This document shows, piece after piece, positions 21,397-33,231 of a DNA stretch of 64,000 nucleotides; positions within the stretch are counted from its first letter, which is position 1, and every line of letters begins with the position of its first letter. Source of the stretch: Polytrichum commune (Eukaryota > Streptophyta > Polytrichopsida > Polytrichales > Polytrichaceae); assembly GCA_950295325.1 (NCBI GenBank), contig OX485808.1, forward strand, positions 4,776,501 through 4,840,500, written 5' to 3'. The notes below the pieces were generated by a model, which searched no databases, was not told where the DNA came from, and saw nothing but the letters and a program-made list of their open reading frames with translations. The translations under genes were made by a program, and so were the position numbers.

Positions 21397-21949
21397 GTCC
21401 ATAGCAAGTGCAAACAACATTTCGCCTAGCAAATGCAAACAATATTTCAAATGCCTTTTCTAAATAGCCCACTTCTCCTTGAATATGAAACAGACGATTG
21501 GTACAAGATTCTTAGCAAATCCAAATTGATGCCATAGTCATGCGTACTACTTCGGATGATCAATATACTATATTGATTATTCCAATTAGTGCGTGTGGTA
21601 CTAAAACTTGAACTTGCACTATTTTTCCAAGTCTCAAAATTGGTGGAGGCTCAATTTTTCACTGAGTCATACTATGTCATGAATACATGCTCCTTTACCA
21701 TACATTTTGGGAAAATTAGTATATGCTCTCAAGTATTTGTAGAGTGATAAAAAAAAATTATATGCAAATGCATGTTGGTCAGTGAATAAATAATACCATG
21801 ATGAATAGTGTTGGTGATTCTAGTGAACAAGGTTGCTAATGACTAATAATTTGAATGAATAGTGTCACTACTTTCACTGAATAATGCTGCTATGAATATA
21901 TGCTCTTTTCAATGAATAGTGTGGAACTAGGCAATGATTCCTAGATCTC

Positions 21950-22240
21950 CTGATGGCATTAATTTAATAACGTATAGAAATTCAGTATCACCTTCACTAA
22001 TTTTGCACACACACTATCAGCCAACCCTCACTACATCGGATGATTTGCGTACCACTATTGCTAGGGTCAAGTGGAGAGAAACCATAAGTTACTTTAGCTT
22101 TCACTTTTAGTTAATGTAGCTCTACACAAATTATCTCGTTCAATGAGGGTTGGCTAATAGAGCGTCACTGTGGGAAATTAGTGAAGGTGAAACTAAATTT
22201 CTTCATGCTATGAAATTAGTGCCACAGGAAGAACTAGGGG
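21950..22240. repeat. Small foldback element in segment A
   Basis: Left arm about 21950-22035 and right arm about 22140-22240 are inverted copies: AGCCAACCCTCA at 22019-22030 pairs with TGAGGGTTGGCT at 22144-22155, and CCTTCACTAATTTT pairs with AAATTAGTGAAGG. In B (35712-35970) 47 bp matching 22015-22061 are missing, which removes the inner end of the left arm. Confidence 0.75.
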
Positions 22241-22685
22241 TTCATGACCCCAAAGTTCCTCCTCACTTAGCACTCATTTGATACTCTCACTAGATGGTTT
22301 ATTCACAACGCTACCATACTACTTTATAAGACATGAAGTTGCTATTATTGTTACACCATCAAGTATGATTCTTAAAGTCCCGACCTCAAACTTCAAAGCA
22401 TCTTAGAATATACACTAATACTCTTGACAAGTACGGTAAATGAACATGTGTTCATGAATTTAGTATCACTTGGTGAAAACTTAGCTCACTATTGTTGAGA
22501 TTTGGCATAAGACTGTGAACTTTGGGAATTAGTCCCACACTCACTAAATGGGATAATCAATGTACATTTACTTCACCACAAGCCATATAACTATATCATT
22601 GGATGTCTCGACGTCCTCTAGGCCTCAAGGCATTTCTCATCCATGCGGAGGACTATCGTTCACACCTCCCATTTAAGCGATTTGG

Positions 22686-24281
22686 ATGTATTATTTCATC
22701 CACTGTACCAGAATGAATGACATCATCCGTACATCCGTGGATGAACTTGTGACGCAAGCGGGATGTTTCTGGAAGTTTATCTCCAAGTTACCACACGTTT
22801 CGCTTTTACTTTTTCTCCAAGTTACCAAATGTTTCCCTTTGACCTTCGCTCCAAGTTACCACACGTTTCGCTTTTACTTTCGCTCCAAATTACCAGTCCA
22901 TTTTAAAAGCGTGGGTCTCCCATTTGTTTACTCTTATTTTGCTTTCGCGATTGTCGAGTCTACGGTTCTTCGCTGCAGCGCCGGACTTGCTTCCGTTGCA
23001 TCGTTCTCAGCAGTCGCTGAATTGCATCCTCCTGCATACCCACATAATTCAACACATTCTCCTCGCTATCGGTTTGCTTCCATGGCTTCTCATCTTGAGC
23101 AAGCCCTGGATCAGGCCGATGCCCATATCACTCTTACGTTTGTGGACGCTTCCCTCAACCCCGAGCCTGAGCAAATGCTCAGAATCTCTGAAATCAGCAA
23201 ACCCTCAGTTAAGGCGAACAAGCCTGGCATTATTGCTGCCGCCTCAAAAATATCTCGCCCGCCCATGGATGTTGTCGGTGCAAATTTGAAGGCCCTGGAA
23301 GCAAAGGCCACCTCTGATGAGATCAGCAAGCCGTTGCTAAACAATGTGAACGAGCCGGCTTGCATTGCAATAACCTCAACATCCGCGGCCTCCATGGATG
23401 CCATTGAATCAGATATGAAATTGAAGGGCGTGAAAGAAAGTGAGGGTGCCGTGGTTTCGTTGATCACAACGGCTGGCAAGCGTAAACGTTGCTTTGCACA
23501 AACTGATGATCGTGTGGCCAAGCTTTGCAAGCCTAACATCGGAGTTCAAGTGCAAAAAATTGTCACCTCCGAGATCAGTAAGTCGGTATTGTGTGATGGA
23601 AACCAGCCTTGCACTAATGCTGCAACCTCACCATCCACGCCCTCCATGGATGCTATTGATATGTATTTGAAGGGCGTGAAAGAAAAGCGGCCAGTGGCTT
23701 CGCTCCCAACGACCACGCTAAAGTCCTGCTTTGCACAAACTTGTCCTGTGGCCAAGCTTCGCCTTCAAGTGGACAAGAAGCTACGCCACCTCATCAAACC
23801 AGATGAGAGCTTGAAGAGCGGGGACCATGCAATGAAACGGTACATAAAACTGTTGGATATGGACCTCCCCGGTGGAGACCGTTCCTCTGTTCGAGATGCT
23901 TGTTTGGCTCTCAACCCCCTGCTCAACACCAACAGTCTGTCCAAGATCGAGTGCTTCATGAGGCACAGAGGATTGCATGTGCTGTACGAGATGCTCCGAT
24001 ATTTTCTACCCATATTTGAGGGTAGGCCAGTCCTACGCAAGGTAATGAAAGCCTTGCAACACCTGCACGATCGCAACAGGTTGGGCGTGGAACACATGGC
24101 GTGCGATGCACCTCGATTCTGCATGCTGAAATTCTCTAAACTGCTCTTCGACCTCTCGGAGCACGAGGACCCAGAGGTGCGCACCAGGGCTCGCAGTTTC
24201 CAGGGGCTCAGATTCTCTATCCCCAAAATGCATCCATCACATGCGAAATGCTGTTCGTGGGAGCGCCACACAAGACACTAA
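22686..24281 (+). CDS. TND/LW-like (TFIIS N-terminal-like) repeat protein, copy A (531 aa)
   Basis: Uninterrupted 531-codon frame. Residues 1-130 are of low confidence because they overlap short tandem repeats and may be 5' untranslated; an alternative start is Met133 (23082), but copy B has Val there. Residues about 169-358 consist of three degenerate modules. The two longer ones share EISK, a cysteine-containing A.TS.S segment, SMDAID, LKGVKE, SL.TT, CFAQT and VAKL. A basic KRKR lies in the first of these. Residues about 380-512 resemble the TFIIS N-terminal/LW fold, with PLLNTNSLSKIECFM, RPVLRKVMKALQHL and SEHEDPEVRTRARSFQ. That fold binds transcription elongation and mediator partners, so a nuclear role is possible but inferred. 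Relative to copy B it lacks five codons (KTKTR region) and has two other in-frame indels. No introns were identified. Confidence 0.6.
   Translation: MYYFIHCTRMNDIIRTSVDELVTQAGCFWKFISKLPHVSLLLFLQVTKCFPLTFAPSYHTFRFYFRSKLPVHFKSVGLPFVYSYFAFAIVESTVLRCSAGLASVASFSAVAELHPPAYPHNSTHSPRYRFASMASHLEQALDQADAHITLTFVDASLNPEPEQMLRISEISKPSVKANKPGIIAAASKISRPPMDVVGANLKALEAKATSDEISKPLLNNVNEPACIAITSTSAASMDAIESDMKLKGVKESEGAVVSLITTAGKRKRCFAQTDDRVAKLCKPNIGVQVQKIVTSEISKSVLCDGNQPCTNAATSPSTPSMDAIDMYLKGVKEKRPVASLPTTTLKSCFAQTCPVAKLRLQVDKKLRHLIKPDESLKSGDHAMKRYIKLLDMDLPGGDRSSVRDACLALNPLLNTNSLSKIECFMRHRGLHVLYEMLRYFLPIFEGRPVLRKVMKALQHLHDRNRLGVEHMACDAPRFCMLKFSKLLFDLSEHEDPEVRTRARSFQGLRFSIPKMHPSHAKCCSWERHTRH
22781..22895 (+). 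repeat. Tandem repeats of about 35 bp at the 5' end of gene A
   Basis: About three and a half copies of CTCCAAGTTACCACACGTTT plus CGCTTTTACTTTCG-type sequence. The B counterpart (36507-36607) has a different arrangement, yet the length difference remains a multiple of three. Confidence 0.85.
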
Positions 24282-26042
24282 AGATGCAACAGTGGGGCTG
24301 CAACATTGCATGAAACTGTACAATATCAATCATAAGAATGTACAGAAGCAACTCAAAGAAAATGCGGCCAAGCATGTTCATGATGGTGCTCACGATGCCC
24401 AAGCATGATGATCGACTTGCGATACCACTAACAATATTCGTGGGTTAAAGAGCTAGTTAGTCCAAAAGAAGACTAGACACTCTCAATCCTTTCAACCCAC
24501 AAGAAAACGGGCATGTAGATAAATTACGTTGTTACGATGTCAATGAAATGACAGAGTTCGAAATCAATGATGCCCAAGAATGATGATCGACTTGTAGTTC
24601 CAGTAGCAATATTCTTGGGTTAGAGAGCTAGTAACTCCAAAGGAGACTAGAAACTCTCAATCCTTTCAACCCATCAGAAAATTGGGTATGTACATATTAT
24701 ACTTTGTCACGATGTCAATAAAATGACATTGGTTCCGAATCCATGTTGCACTTTGCAATTGTTGTTGAGCAGCTAAGTGGAGTACTAGTAGAGTACGGTC
24801 TGGAAACTTGAAATGCTCATCTTCATGAATCGGGATTGCTAACTCGAGACAAATTCGATGCAACTTCCAAAACTGTATGTGCATTTTGAAGTGCTCATAA
24901 TGTTAGGGTTGCGTACTTTCAGTGGGTGCATTCAAGTTTATGTTGGCGATCTTCTTTGGGTGAGGTACCCCGGGCCTAATTATGATTGTGCTTATTAATT
25001 GAAATCCAATAACTACTATTGGGAGGCACACCTATAGAGTATCGTGGATCACAAAACCCGAAGACAATGACACAGAACACATGTCCTGAGATTGACGTTT
25101 CTGGGTAGGATGATCGGAAACGCCGGAACGATCCATTTGGAGATGAAGTGGATGCACCGATTTGCTATGAAGCTGAATTGGCGAAGTTGTAAGAGCAGGT
25201 GCGTTCCGAACCTTGGTGACGTTTGCTGGTCCCTGCGTTGCTTTCTCAGTTTCTTCCACTTGCAGGCACTCGGAACAGTTTCATCGTCGAGCTTTACCAT
25301 TGAGTTGTGCAACTGATGTCAGTAGCAAAGTGATGCCAGATGCTTTGTTGGATTTGTTGTGGTTAAGACCAATTGAGGAAGGAGGACACACATGTCCTAC
25401 ACAAACTGCATCTGCGAACTCCTCTGTTTGGATTCTTGGATACTTGATAGTGGATACAATTCAAGCACGACTGGACCAAAGCCCCATCCATATACAGAAC
25501 ATGCTGAAGTGCATGTTAATGCCAGTATACTCCGACAGATTTGTATGCTGCAATACTATAATGTGGCAGAATTTGCAGAGACGATTATGACAATATCCAA
25601 ACAGCTATGAAAGTGAGATCTAGTCGTTCAGGAGATGCCAGCATGATTATAAGATCGGAAAGTAGTGTATTGATTTTGGTTGGCGTATATGGGCATCGTA
25701 ACTAACATTTCTGGACGATTCAAATTTCTGCAATGTGTTGGGATATGTTGGAAGTGTATGGATGGAGGCGCCCATGGAATGCAGGAAAGCACGAAGCCGA
25801 GATTTGCCAAAGCATGGCAATTTCCGAGTGGTGGGGCACATCATCATGGAAGATTTTTGCACTTATTACTGCCATGTGTCGCACAGGTGAAGGCTGGGTG
25901 CAAGAATCTTCGGCGGGATGGAAACCGTGTGATGCGAGCATGGTTCGTTTCGTTAATAGCACGTTGTGGTGCCGCAGTTTGTGCTCAAACAACGATTGCG
26001 GTTGGTGTTTTGTGACGGTCTTAAGCATGGATAGAGTGGCCA
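24282..26042 (+). other. 3' flank of gene A, no supportable gene
   Basis: Conserved in A, B and C, and partly in D. It is GC-richer than the surrounding spacers and has open frames on both strands, but none shows a domain and they are not consistently preserved in C. It may hold degenerate exons of whatever locus was originally duplicated. Confidence 0.4.
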
Positions 26043-26807
26043 TACACCAATGTCACTGTTGTGGACTGCCTTCATCAGGTTTTCAAATTCCAACTACACT
26101 ACAGTTTACCTGTCTGAAAACATATGAAACGCTTAGAATTATAGTAAGCATGCAATCTCAATCAAGATTCATTTGGACATCTGAAACATGTAACTCGTCA
26201 TTGAATAACCCGTCACCATATGAACTGGTTGAATTTGAGAAGTAACCAGTTGAAGTTCAAGACTTCAAGAAAATTACCCATCATCTAAAAAGGAATTTTT
26301 GGTTGTGAGCATTTAATTCTGTGAGTTTTCATTAATTATCGTTTTGATGTGGTTTCTGGTTTCTGGTTTCTGGGTTTAAGGTGGTGATCTGAGTCAAATG
26401 TAATTTTAGTTTGTGAGAGCGATGCGGAGAATTTTGCGAATTCCGATCTGCGATGGATAGGACAATTGGTAGGTAGCTCCGTTGGTGGACTTGACTTCAT
26501 TATTGGGAGCTTTCACTAAAGATTGGACACCTATCTGTGCTAAATCTAACCTCTCGGTGCTCTTCACTTTTGTTTTGGATCCTCTTCGACAGATTCTCGT
26601 TTTCTTTTTGGGCCATAGTACTTATGGGAGATTTCATTGTGGCACATTCAAATTGCTGCAGACAAGTTCTTCCACATTTCGGATGGAAAATTTCATGTCG
26701 TTTTCTCTCAATGTCTTGGAGTTGAGCATCTGAGCTAGAATTTGAACTAGAGTTGAGCATTTGAGCTAGAATTTTTTGGTTTGAGCTAGAGTTGAAAGCC
26801 ATAAAAG
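26043..26807. other. Spacer between segment A and the piggyBac relic
   Basis: No gene recognised. It contains short direct repeats TGAGCTAGA (26731-26790) and the repeat TTTCTGGTTTCTGG near 26348. Confidence 0.4.
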
Positions 26808-26960
26808 ATGGCCATTGTCCCTGGAGAGGATCACACTGTTCTATCTGAAGCGAGAGTTGCTGTGGCAGCTTGGGTGAGAGAAGATTTACAAAAATTAGAT
26901 GATGTTATAGCGGACCTTGTTTCCCTGTTGGATGAGGATATTTTGGTCACAGCTCCGTGA
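26808..26960 (+). CDS. Small ORF of unknown function (50 aa)
   Basis: ATG at 26808 opens a 50-codon frame with an amphipathic acidic segment (WVREDLQKLDDVIADLVSLLDED). It precedes the piggyBac N-terminal ORF on the same strand by about 200 bp and could be its displaced first exon or an unrelated gene start. Just downstream, 26991-27040 has a 25-bp unit (GGCATGGAACTTGCGATATT) repeated twice. No family recognised. Confidence 0.3.
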   Translation: MAIVPGEDHTVLSEARVAVAAWVREDLQKLDDVIADLVSLLDEDILVTAP

Positions 26961-27173
26961 CCAAAGGGTGTGAAATTGCCAAAAAAGTCGGAGGCATGGA
27001 ACTTGCGATATTTGTGGAGGCATGGAACTTGCGATATTTGTGGAGGCGTGTGGTGGTGCATCGGTTGGGGTGGCGCCAACGACAAAGCGAGGGAGACGAG
27101 GGATCCTTTACATCAAGTGTAAATTCTGCACTGAGGCGCTTGTGGCCGGACCGAGCCAGCGAGGACAAGAACG

Positions 27174-28086
27174 ATGGACAAAGCTTGCAAGCAGTGTAAA
27201 ACCACCCTTCCCTTTGTCATTATCAACATTTCTGGCGCCGGCAGTTCGATTGTGAATGTGGGTTGTGATCATGTTGTTGTTCGTAGTGAAATTAGGATGT
27301 CCTCTAAACTAGTATGTCCCGGGTCCACGAGTGAAAAATCCTTGTTCACTTCTAATAATGAAAATGAGCCGTTGGGTTCTAATTCTCATTTGGATGTAGT
27401 GGGTTCTCCTAATTTATCGCTAGAGACTCCTCATTTGAAACCGGGCTTGAGATATAATTCTAAATGCCCGTTTATCCCACCATTGCATACAATTGGGTGT
27501 TGTGGTCAAGTTGTGAGGGTCCCGTGTATTGAACTCCCCGATGTCATGTGGTTAGATGCTAATTTTTCACAGTCTGACTACCTCTGGGGAACTGTCATGA
27601 ACGAATATTACGAACCGATCCATGGTTTGACATTTTTCAGCGTCCAGTTCTATAGTATTTTTGGGTTGCCCGATGTATCCGAGGTCATGGTAGAATGGAT
27701 GGATGAAAATGATGATGTCCTTGAAGTGCCCACACAACAAATGTGGGTTCTTTCTGGGAAATATCCTAATGACAATGATAGTGACTACCAACCGAGTGAC
27801 CAAGGAGAGGAGGACCCCCTGGAAACCACAAATACATTGACTCCAAAAACCAGAATTTGGTATATGGGGTCTAATAGGGCGGACCATGAACTTGGCATCG
27901 GATACGGGGATTTTGACTATCTAGTTGGATTATCCAAGAAAGAAAGGTTTACGGAGCACATTTGGAATTCACCGGTATCGTCCATTCCACATGTAGAGTG
28001 ACGAGGTGGGTCCGAAGGTTTTAATGACGGATTGGGGAGTTTGAGAGTTTAGAGGAGTATTTGATGTTGTTTTGGCCGTTAGACAT
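27174..28086 (+). pseudogene. piggyBac-type transposase, N-terminal part
   Basis: An open frame to 28001 encodes a region with VVRVPCIELPDVMWLD, a GTVMNEYYEPIHGLTFFSVQF segment and an acidic stretch (about 27700-27820). It looks like the variable N-terminal extension of a plant piggyBac-derived transposase, possibly Tudor/chromo-like. After the stop, a shifted frame at about 28039-28083 reads EFESLEEYLMLFWPLD, which fits the start of the piggyBac transposase domain. It continues into the next part across the MITE insertion. Stops and a frameshift show the gene is dead. Confidence 0.5.
28079..28086. other. 8-bp target-site duplication of MITE R1 (left)
   Basis: TTAGACAT, repeated at 28419-28426 after R1 and again at 30992-30999 after R2. 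Confidence 0.9.
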
Positions 28087-28418
28087 CTTGGGGGGAGGGT
28101 AGTCATTGGTTGGAGTAGCAATATACGTGCGAACAAATGATAGGGTATTTTAAAAACATGGGAGCAAAAATTATAATTGGACTTAAAAATAATATAGGGT
28201 ATCAAAAATGGCACTGGACATCTTTGAAGTACTATAGGGTATGAAATAATAAGTAATTTGGAATTATAAGTAATGCAAGCCATTTTTTTATTAACCCAAA
28301 GTAGAAATTTACATAATGATAGCATGTGAAAAAAAAATTGAAAGTAATACCCCCTATAAAATAGTGGTTGTTCGCACCCATATCCTTAACTTTTTAACAC
28401 ACTGTCCCCCCCCCTGAG
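28087..28418. mobile_element. hAT-like MITE R1 (332 bp) inserted in the piggyBac gene
   Basis: Begins CTTGGGGGG and ends CCCCCCCCCTGAG, a G-rich/C-rich inverted terminus, with TTAGACAT on both sides. The interior has three ATAGGGTAT motifs, also found in the hAT element at 20102. Removing the element and one target copy joins the piggyBac frame without a shift (LFWPLD followed by MMHKIVDN). It is not an LTR: it has no TG...CA ends and no primer site. Confidence 0.88.
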
Positions 28419-29562
28419 TTAGACATGATGCACAAAATTGTTGATAATAACCACATAACTACAAATAAAGATGAACCAAGGTATAGCAAAACCGTCAAAT
28501 GTGAGTGGTTAGTACGCAAGCATAATACGTTGTATTCCCAATATTGGCAGCCCGAGAAAAACCTTACCATTGATGAGATGATGATAAAGTTTTGCGAGAA
28601 ATATTCACCTATTAGACAATATATGAAGGCAAAACCCACTCAATATGGCATTAAAATTTGGTGTTTAGCAAATAGTGTGTCAAAGTATGTCCAAAAAATG
28701 GAAATTTATTACGATGAAAATGAAGAATATGAAGGTGAAGATCAAAATACCGGTTACAAAGTGGTGACTAGTTTAGTGAGCGGGTTGGAGCACGTGGGAC
28801 ATGTGATCACTTGCGATAATTGGTTTACAAGTTCAATTTTATTTTGGAATCTTTTGAAGCTCGGTTTCAGAGCTACTGGGACTTGTAAAACCAATAGGCG
28901 AGGTTGGCCAAGTGCATTGACAATTAACAAGGGTAAAGCCGTTAGAACAGTTTCTCGTGGTATAATGTGGTGGCGAATGCACGCATCACATCAATTGGCC
29001 GCTATCAATTGACTTGACAACAAACCGGTGACAATTTTGACTACGGCTATGTCTCCCATAGATGCAACAAATGACATGTTTGTGGGTAGATGACATAAAA
29101 AACATCCCTTGTTCACCCGTATTAGTACATTACTAAGACCACATACAGGGAGTAGATGTGCAAGATCAATTGCGGGGCAATTATTTTATACAAACACGGG
29201 ATTACAAATGGTGGCATAGAATTTTGTTACATCTATTAGATACATCTCTTGTCAATGCATATATTTTGTACCATGCTCGTATGCAAAGGATGGATGAAAG
29301 TGTAATGAGCCGAACAAAATTTCACTATGAAGTGGCCACCAAAATGTGTATGTCCAGTGTGCAGCACATGTGTGTCATTCCTCATTGAGAGGGCATTCCC
29401 AACCCGGATGCCACGCATTATACCTTCTTTTGGACACGCAACAAGGGAAAGGTAACGCAGAGAAAGTGTGTTATATGCGGGAAGCGGCAACAATTCTATT
29501 GCCTCACATGTGGAGACATTCCAGTTTATATGGGCGATTGCTTTGTGGCACACCATAGTTGA
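28419..29562 (+). pseudogene. piggyBac transposase, catalytic and C-terminal parts, copy 1
   Basis: Matches the DDE_Tnp_1_7 (piggyBac) domain. NLTIDEMMIKF holds the first catalytic Asp; KPTQYGIKIWCLANS follows; HVITCDNWFTSS holds the second Asp; TGTCKTNRRGWPSAL follows. In another frame, GVDVQDQLRGNYF holds the third Asp, with KWWHRILLHLLDTSLVNAYIL. In yet another frame lies the cysteine-rich C-terminal domain (CVICGKRQQFYCLTC ... CFVAHH). In-frame stops at 29010 and 29091, a frameshift near 29150 and others near 29385 and 29450 make it non-functional. A region of roughly 100 residues before NLTIDEMM appears deleted compared with the family. Confidence 0.85.
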
Positions 29563-30658
29563 TGATCGTGTACTATTTGCATGTCATTTGCGATTTTTGT
29601 TGAGACTTTTTTCCAAGTCCATATGTATCATGATTTATGTGCATTCTAGTATGAGTAAGGATTTATAAGGGTGAAGAATGTAAGGGTGATTTTTTTTTTT
29701 TTTTTTGTTACTTATTACCTCCCACCTTTCCGAGGCAATAAAAGCCTAGCATTAGGAGAAGAGCCCGAGTGATTGGAAGTGGGGAAAGGGGGCCTCAATC
29801 CTTGAGGTGGTTTAACTAATTTTAGAAGAGCATTGATAGTGTGTCATGAGCCGGCCCCATGCTCCAAACTGGGTTGGACATGGGACACTAACAAAAATTT
29901 CAGTTTTTGGGCCCAATCTCATTGCTTGGAGACTTCAGAGTCCCATGTCTTTTTTTCCACACCTCATGATTTAACGAAACAAATTCCACATGAGGGTCAT
30001 GATGTTCTTTACATGTGGTAAAAATTTCAAATGTTTTGGAGCACTTTTAAGCAATCCGATTCCAGCATAAGTATGAAGTACCCCCTGCCCAAACAATTTC
30101 CATCAATCTTCTCAACGGTGGCATTTTCTAAAAAATTATGCGATCTTGTTGATCTTTTTTTCATAAACAAACTATGTAAGTCTTCTTTAGTTTCAACGGT
30201 GCCGATGGTGAAATTACCCCACACTAATAAGAAATTGAGCTTGCTACAAGAGCTAATCAAGAAAACATGACTTAAACTAAAACACCCCCGGTCCTTTAGG
30301 GGTTAAGGGAAAATGTTCACTTGGCCCCAACTCTTGGTAGAAAAACAAGAGGTTCACGGATGGTAGTCCACATCTAAAAATTGATTACCGAATAAGGGGT
30401 GAGTCCCAAAAACAAAGTAAGAGGATTGGTTCCCCTCCTATGAACTATAAGGTCCGTGGTGAGAGGAGCTAACCATTAGCATGGCGGAATACGAAGGGTT
30501 AACGCTCGTAACCTTTGCTAGGAATGAAAATTAGCAAGATGGTCAAGGGGGGCTAGTAAGGGTTGCGACCAAAAGACTCTATTAATTCTCCAAACTATTC
30601 AACAATATTCTTCACATTTTTTACAAGACATTGTCCCTAGGTGCTAATATACCTAAAC
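29563..30658 (+). repeat. 3' flank of the piggyBac relic, copy 1
   Basis: Noncoding; part of the 2240-bp segment duplicated at 30992-33231. Contains a poly-T run (about 29690-29707). The piggyBac TTAA/terminal repeats were not identified. It ends with ACCTAAAC (30651-30658), the left target duplication of MITE R3 copied to R2. Confidence 0.8.
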
Positions 30659-30991
30659 CTCGGGGGGGGGGGTAGTCATTGGTTGGAGTAGCAATATACG
30701 TGCGAACAAATGATAGGGTATTTTAAAAACATGGGAGCAAAAATTATAATTGGACTTAAAAATAATATAGGGTATCAAAAATGGCACTGGACATCTTTGA
30801 AGTACTATAGGGTATGAAATAATAAGTAATTTGGAATTATAAGTAATGCAAGCCATTTTTTTATTAACCCAAAGTAGAAATTTACATAATGATAGCATGT
30901 GGAAAAAAAATTGAAAGTAATACCCCCTATAAAATAGTGGTTGTTCGCACCCATATCCTTAACTTTTTAACACACTGTCCCCCCCCCTGAG
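30659..30991. mobile_element. Chimeric MITE R2 (333 bp)
   Basis: The left flank ACCTAAAC is that of R3, the right flank TTAGACAT that of R1. The left end (CTCGGGG) is R3-like; the body after about 30700 has R1 bases (GTGCGAACAAATG rather than GTGCAAACAAATG). It is the product of recombination between R1 and R3, not a third insertion. Confidence 0.88.
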
Positions 30992-32135
30992 TTAGACATG
31001 ATGCACAAAATTGTTGATAATAACCACATAACTACAAATAAAGATGAACCAAGGTATAGCAAAACCGTCAAATGTGAGTGGTTAGTACGCAAGCATAATA
31101 CGTTGTATTCCCAATATTGGCAGCCCGAGAAAAACCTTACCATTGATGAGATGATGATAAAGTTTTGCGAGAAATATTCACCTATTAGACAATATATGAA
31201 GGCAAAACCCACTCAATATGGCATTAAAATTTGGTGTTTAGCAAATAGTGTGTCAAAGTATGTCCAAAAAATGGAAATTTATTACGATGAAAATGAAGAA
31301 TATGAAGGTGAAGATCAAAATACCGGTTACAAAGTGGTGACTAGTTTAGTGAGCGGGTTGGAGCACGTGGGACATGTGATCACTTGCGATAATTGGTTTA
31401 CAAGTTCAATTTTATTTTGGAATCTTTTGAAGCTCGGTTTCAGAGCTACTGGGACTTGTAAAACCAATAGGCGAGGTTGGCCAAGTGCATTGACAATTAA
31501 CAAGGGTAAAGCCGTTAGAACAGTTTCTCGTGGTATAATGTGGTGGCGAATGCACGCATCACATCAATTGGCCGCTATCAATTGACTTGACAACAAACCG
31601 GTGACAATTTTGACTACGGCTATGTCTCCCATAGATGCAACAAATGACATGTTTGTGGGTAGATGACATAAAAAACATCCCTTGTTCACCCGTATTAGTA
31701 CATTACTAAGACCACATACAGGGAGTAGATGTGCAAGATCAATTGCGGGGCAATTATTTTATACAAACACGGGATTACAAATGGTGGCATAGAATTTTGT
31801 TACATCTATTAGATACATCTCTTGTCAATGCATATATTTTGTACCATGCTCGTATGCAAAGGATGGATGAAAGTGTAATGAGCCGAACAAAATTTCACTA
31901 TGAAGTGGCCACCAAAATGTGTATGTCCAGTGTGCAGCACATGTGTGTCATTCCTCATTGAGAGGGCATTCCCAACCCGGATGCCACGCATTATACCTTC
32001 TTTTGGACACGCAACAAGGGAAAGGTAACGCAGAGAAAGTGTGTTATATGCGGGAAGCGGCAACAATTCTATTGCCTCACATGTGGAGACATTCCAGTTT
32101 ATATGGGCGATTGCTTTGTGGCACACCATAGTTGA
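30992..32135 (+). pseudogene. piggyBac transposase, catalytic and C-terminal parts, copy 2
   Basis: Exact counterpart of 28419-29562 at a spacing of 2573 bp. It carries the same stops and frameshifts, so the gene was already dead when duplicated. No difference was noticed by eye in this stretch. Confidence 0.88.
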
Positions 32136-33231
32136 TGATCGTGTACTATTTGCATGTCATTTGCGATTTTTGTTGAGACTTTTTTCCAAGTCCATATGTA
32201 TCATGATTTATGTGCATTCTAGTATGAGTAAGGATTTATAAGGGTGAAGAATGTAAGGGTGATTTTTTTTTTTTTTTTTGTTACTTATTACCTCCCACCT
32301 TTCCGAGGCAATAAAAGCCTAGCATTAGGAGAAGAGCCCGAGTGATTGGAAGTGGGGAAAGGGGGCCTCAATCCTTGAGGTGGTTTAACTAATTTTAGAA
32401 GAGCATTGATAGTGTGTCATGAGCCGGCCCCATGCTCCAAACTGGGTTGGACATGGGACACTAACAAAAATTTCAGTTTTTGGGCCCAATCTCATTGCTT
32501 GGAGACTTCAGAGTCCCATGTCTTTTTTTCCACACCTCATGATTTAACGAAACAAATTCCACATGAGGGTCATGATGTTCTTTACATGTGGTAAAAATTT
32601 CAAATGTTTTGGAGCACTTTTAAGCAATCCGATTCCAGCATAAGTATGAAGTACCCCCTGCCCAAACAATTTCCATCAATCTTCTCAACGGTGGCATTTT
32701 CTAAAAAATTATGCGATCTTGTTGATCTTTTTTTCATAAACAAACTATGTAAGTCTTCTTTAGTTTCAACGGTGCCGATGGTGAAATTACCCCACACTAA
32801 TAAGAAATTGAGCTTGCTACAAGAGCTAATCAAGAAAACATGACTTAAACTAAAACACCCCCGGTCCTTTAGGGGTTAAGGGAAAATGTTCACTTGGCCC
32901 CAACTCTTGGTAGAAAAACAAGAGGTTCACGGATGGTAGTCCACATCTAAAAATTGATTACCGAATAAGGGGTGAGTCCCAAAAACAAAGTAAGAGGATT
33001 GGTTCCCCTCCTATGAACTATAAGGTCCGTGGTGAGAGGAGCTAACCATTAGCATGGCGGAATACGAAGGGTTAACGCTCGTAACCTTTGCTAGGAATGA
33101 AAATTAGCAAGATGGTCAAGGGGGGCTAGTAAGGGTTGCGACCAAAAGACTCTATTAATTCTCCAAACTATTCAACAATATTCTTCACATTTTTTACAAG
33201 GCATTGTCCCTAGGTGCTAATATACCTAAAC
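32136..33231 (+). repeat. 3' flank of the piggyBac relic, copy 2
   Basis: Duplicate of 29563-30658; one substitution seen (TACAAGGCATTG against TACAAGACATTG). Ends in ACCTAAAC (33224-33231) before R3. Confidence 0.85.

Larger units (their letters stand above)
19637..26042 (+). repeat. Segment A of a large duplication (about 6.4 kb)
   Basis: Matches segment B (33932-39764) from ACAACAAAATGGTG to the sequence before CATACACCAATG. The order is: (CA)n tract, upstream flank, a half-foldback repeat, a small foldback, the TND-like gene, and a 1.7-kb 3' flank. The downstream half is almost identical between A and B; the upstream half differs more. Size differences are explained mainly by a 542-bp hAT element present only in A and a 47-bp difference in the foldback. 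The separation A to B is about 14 kb. Confidence 0.9.
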
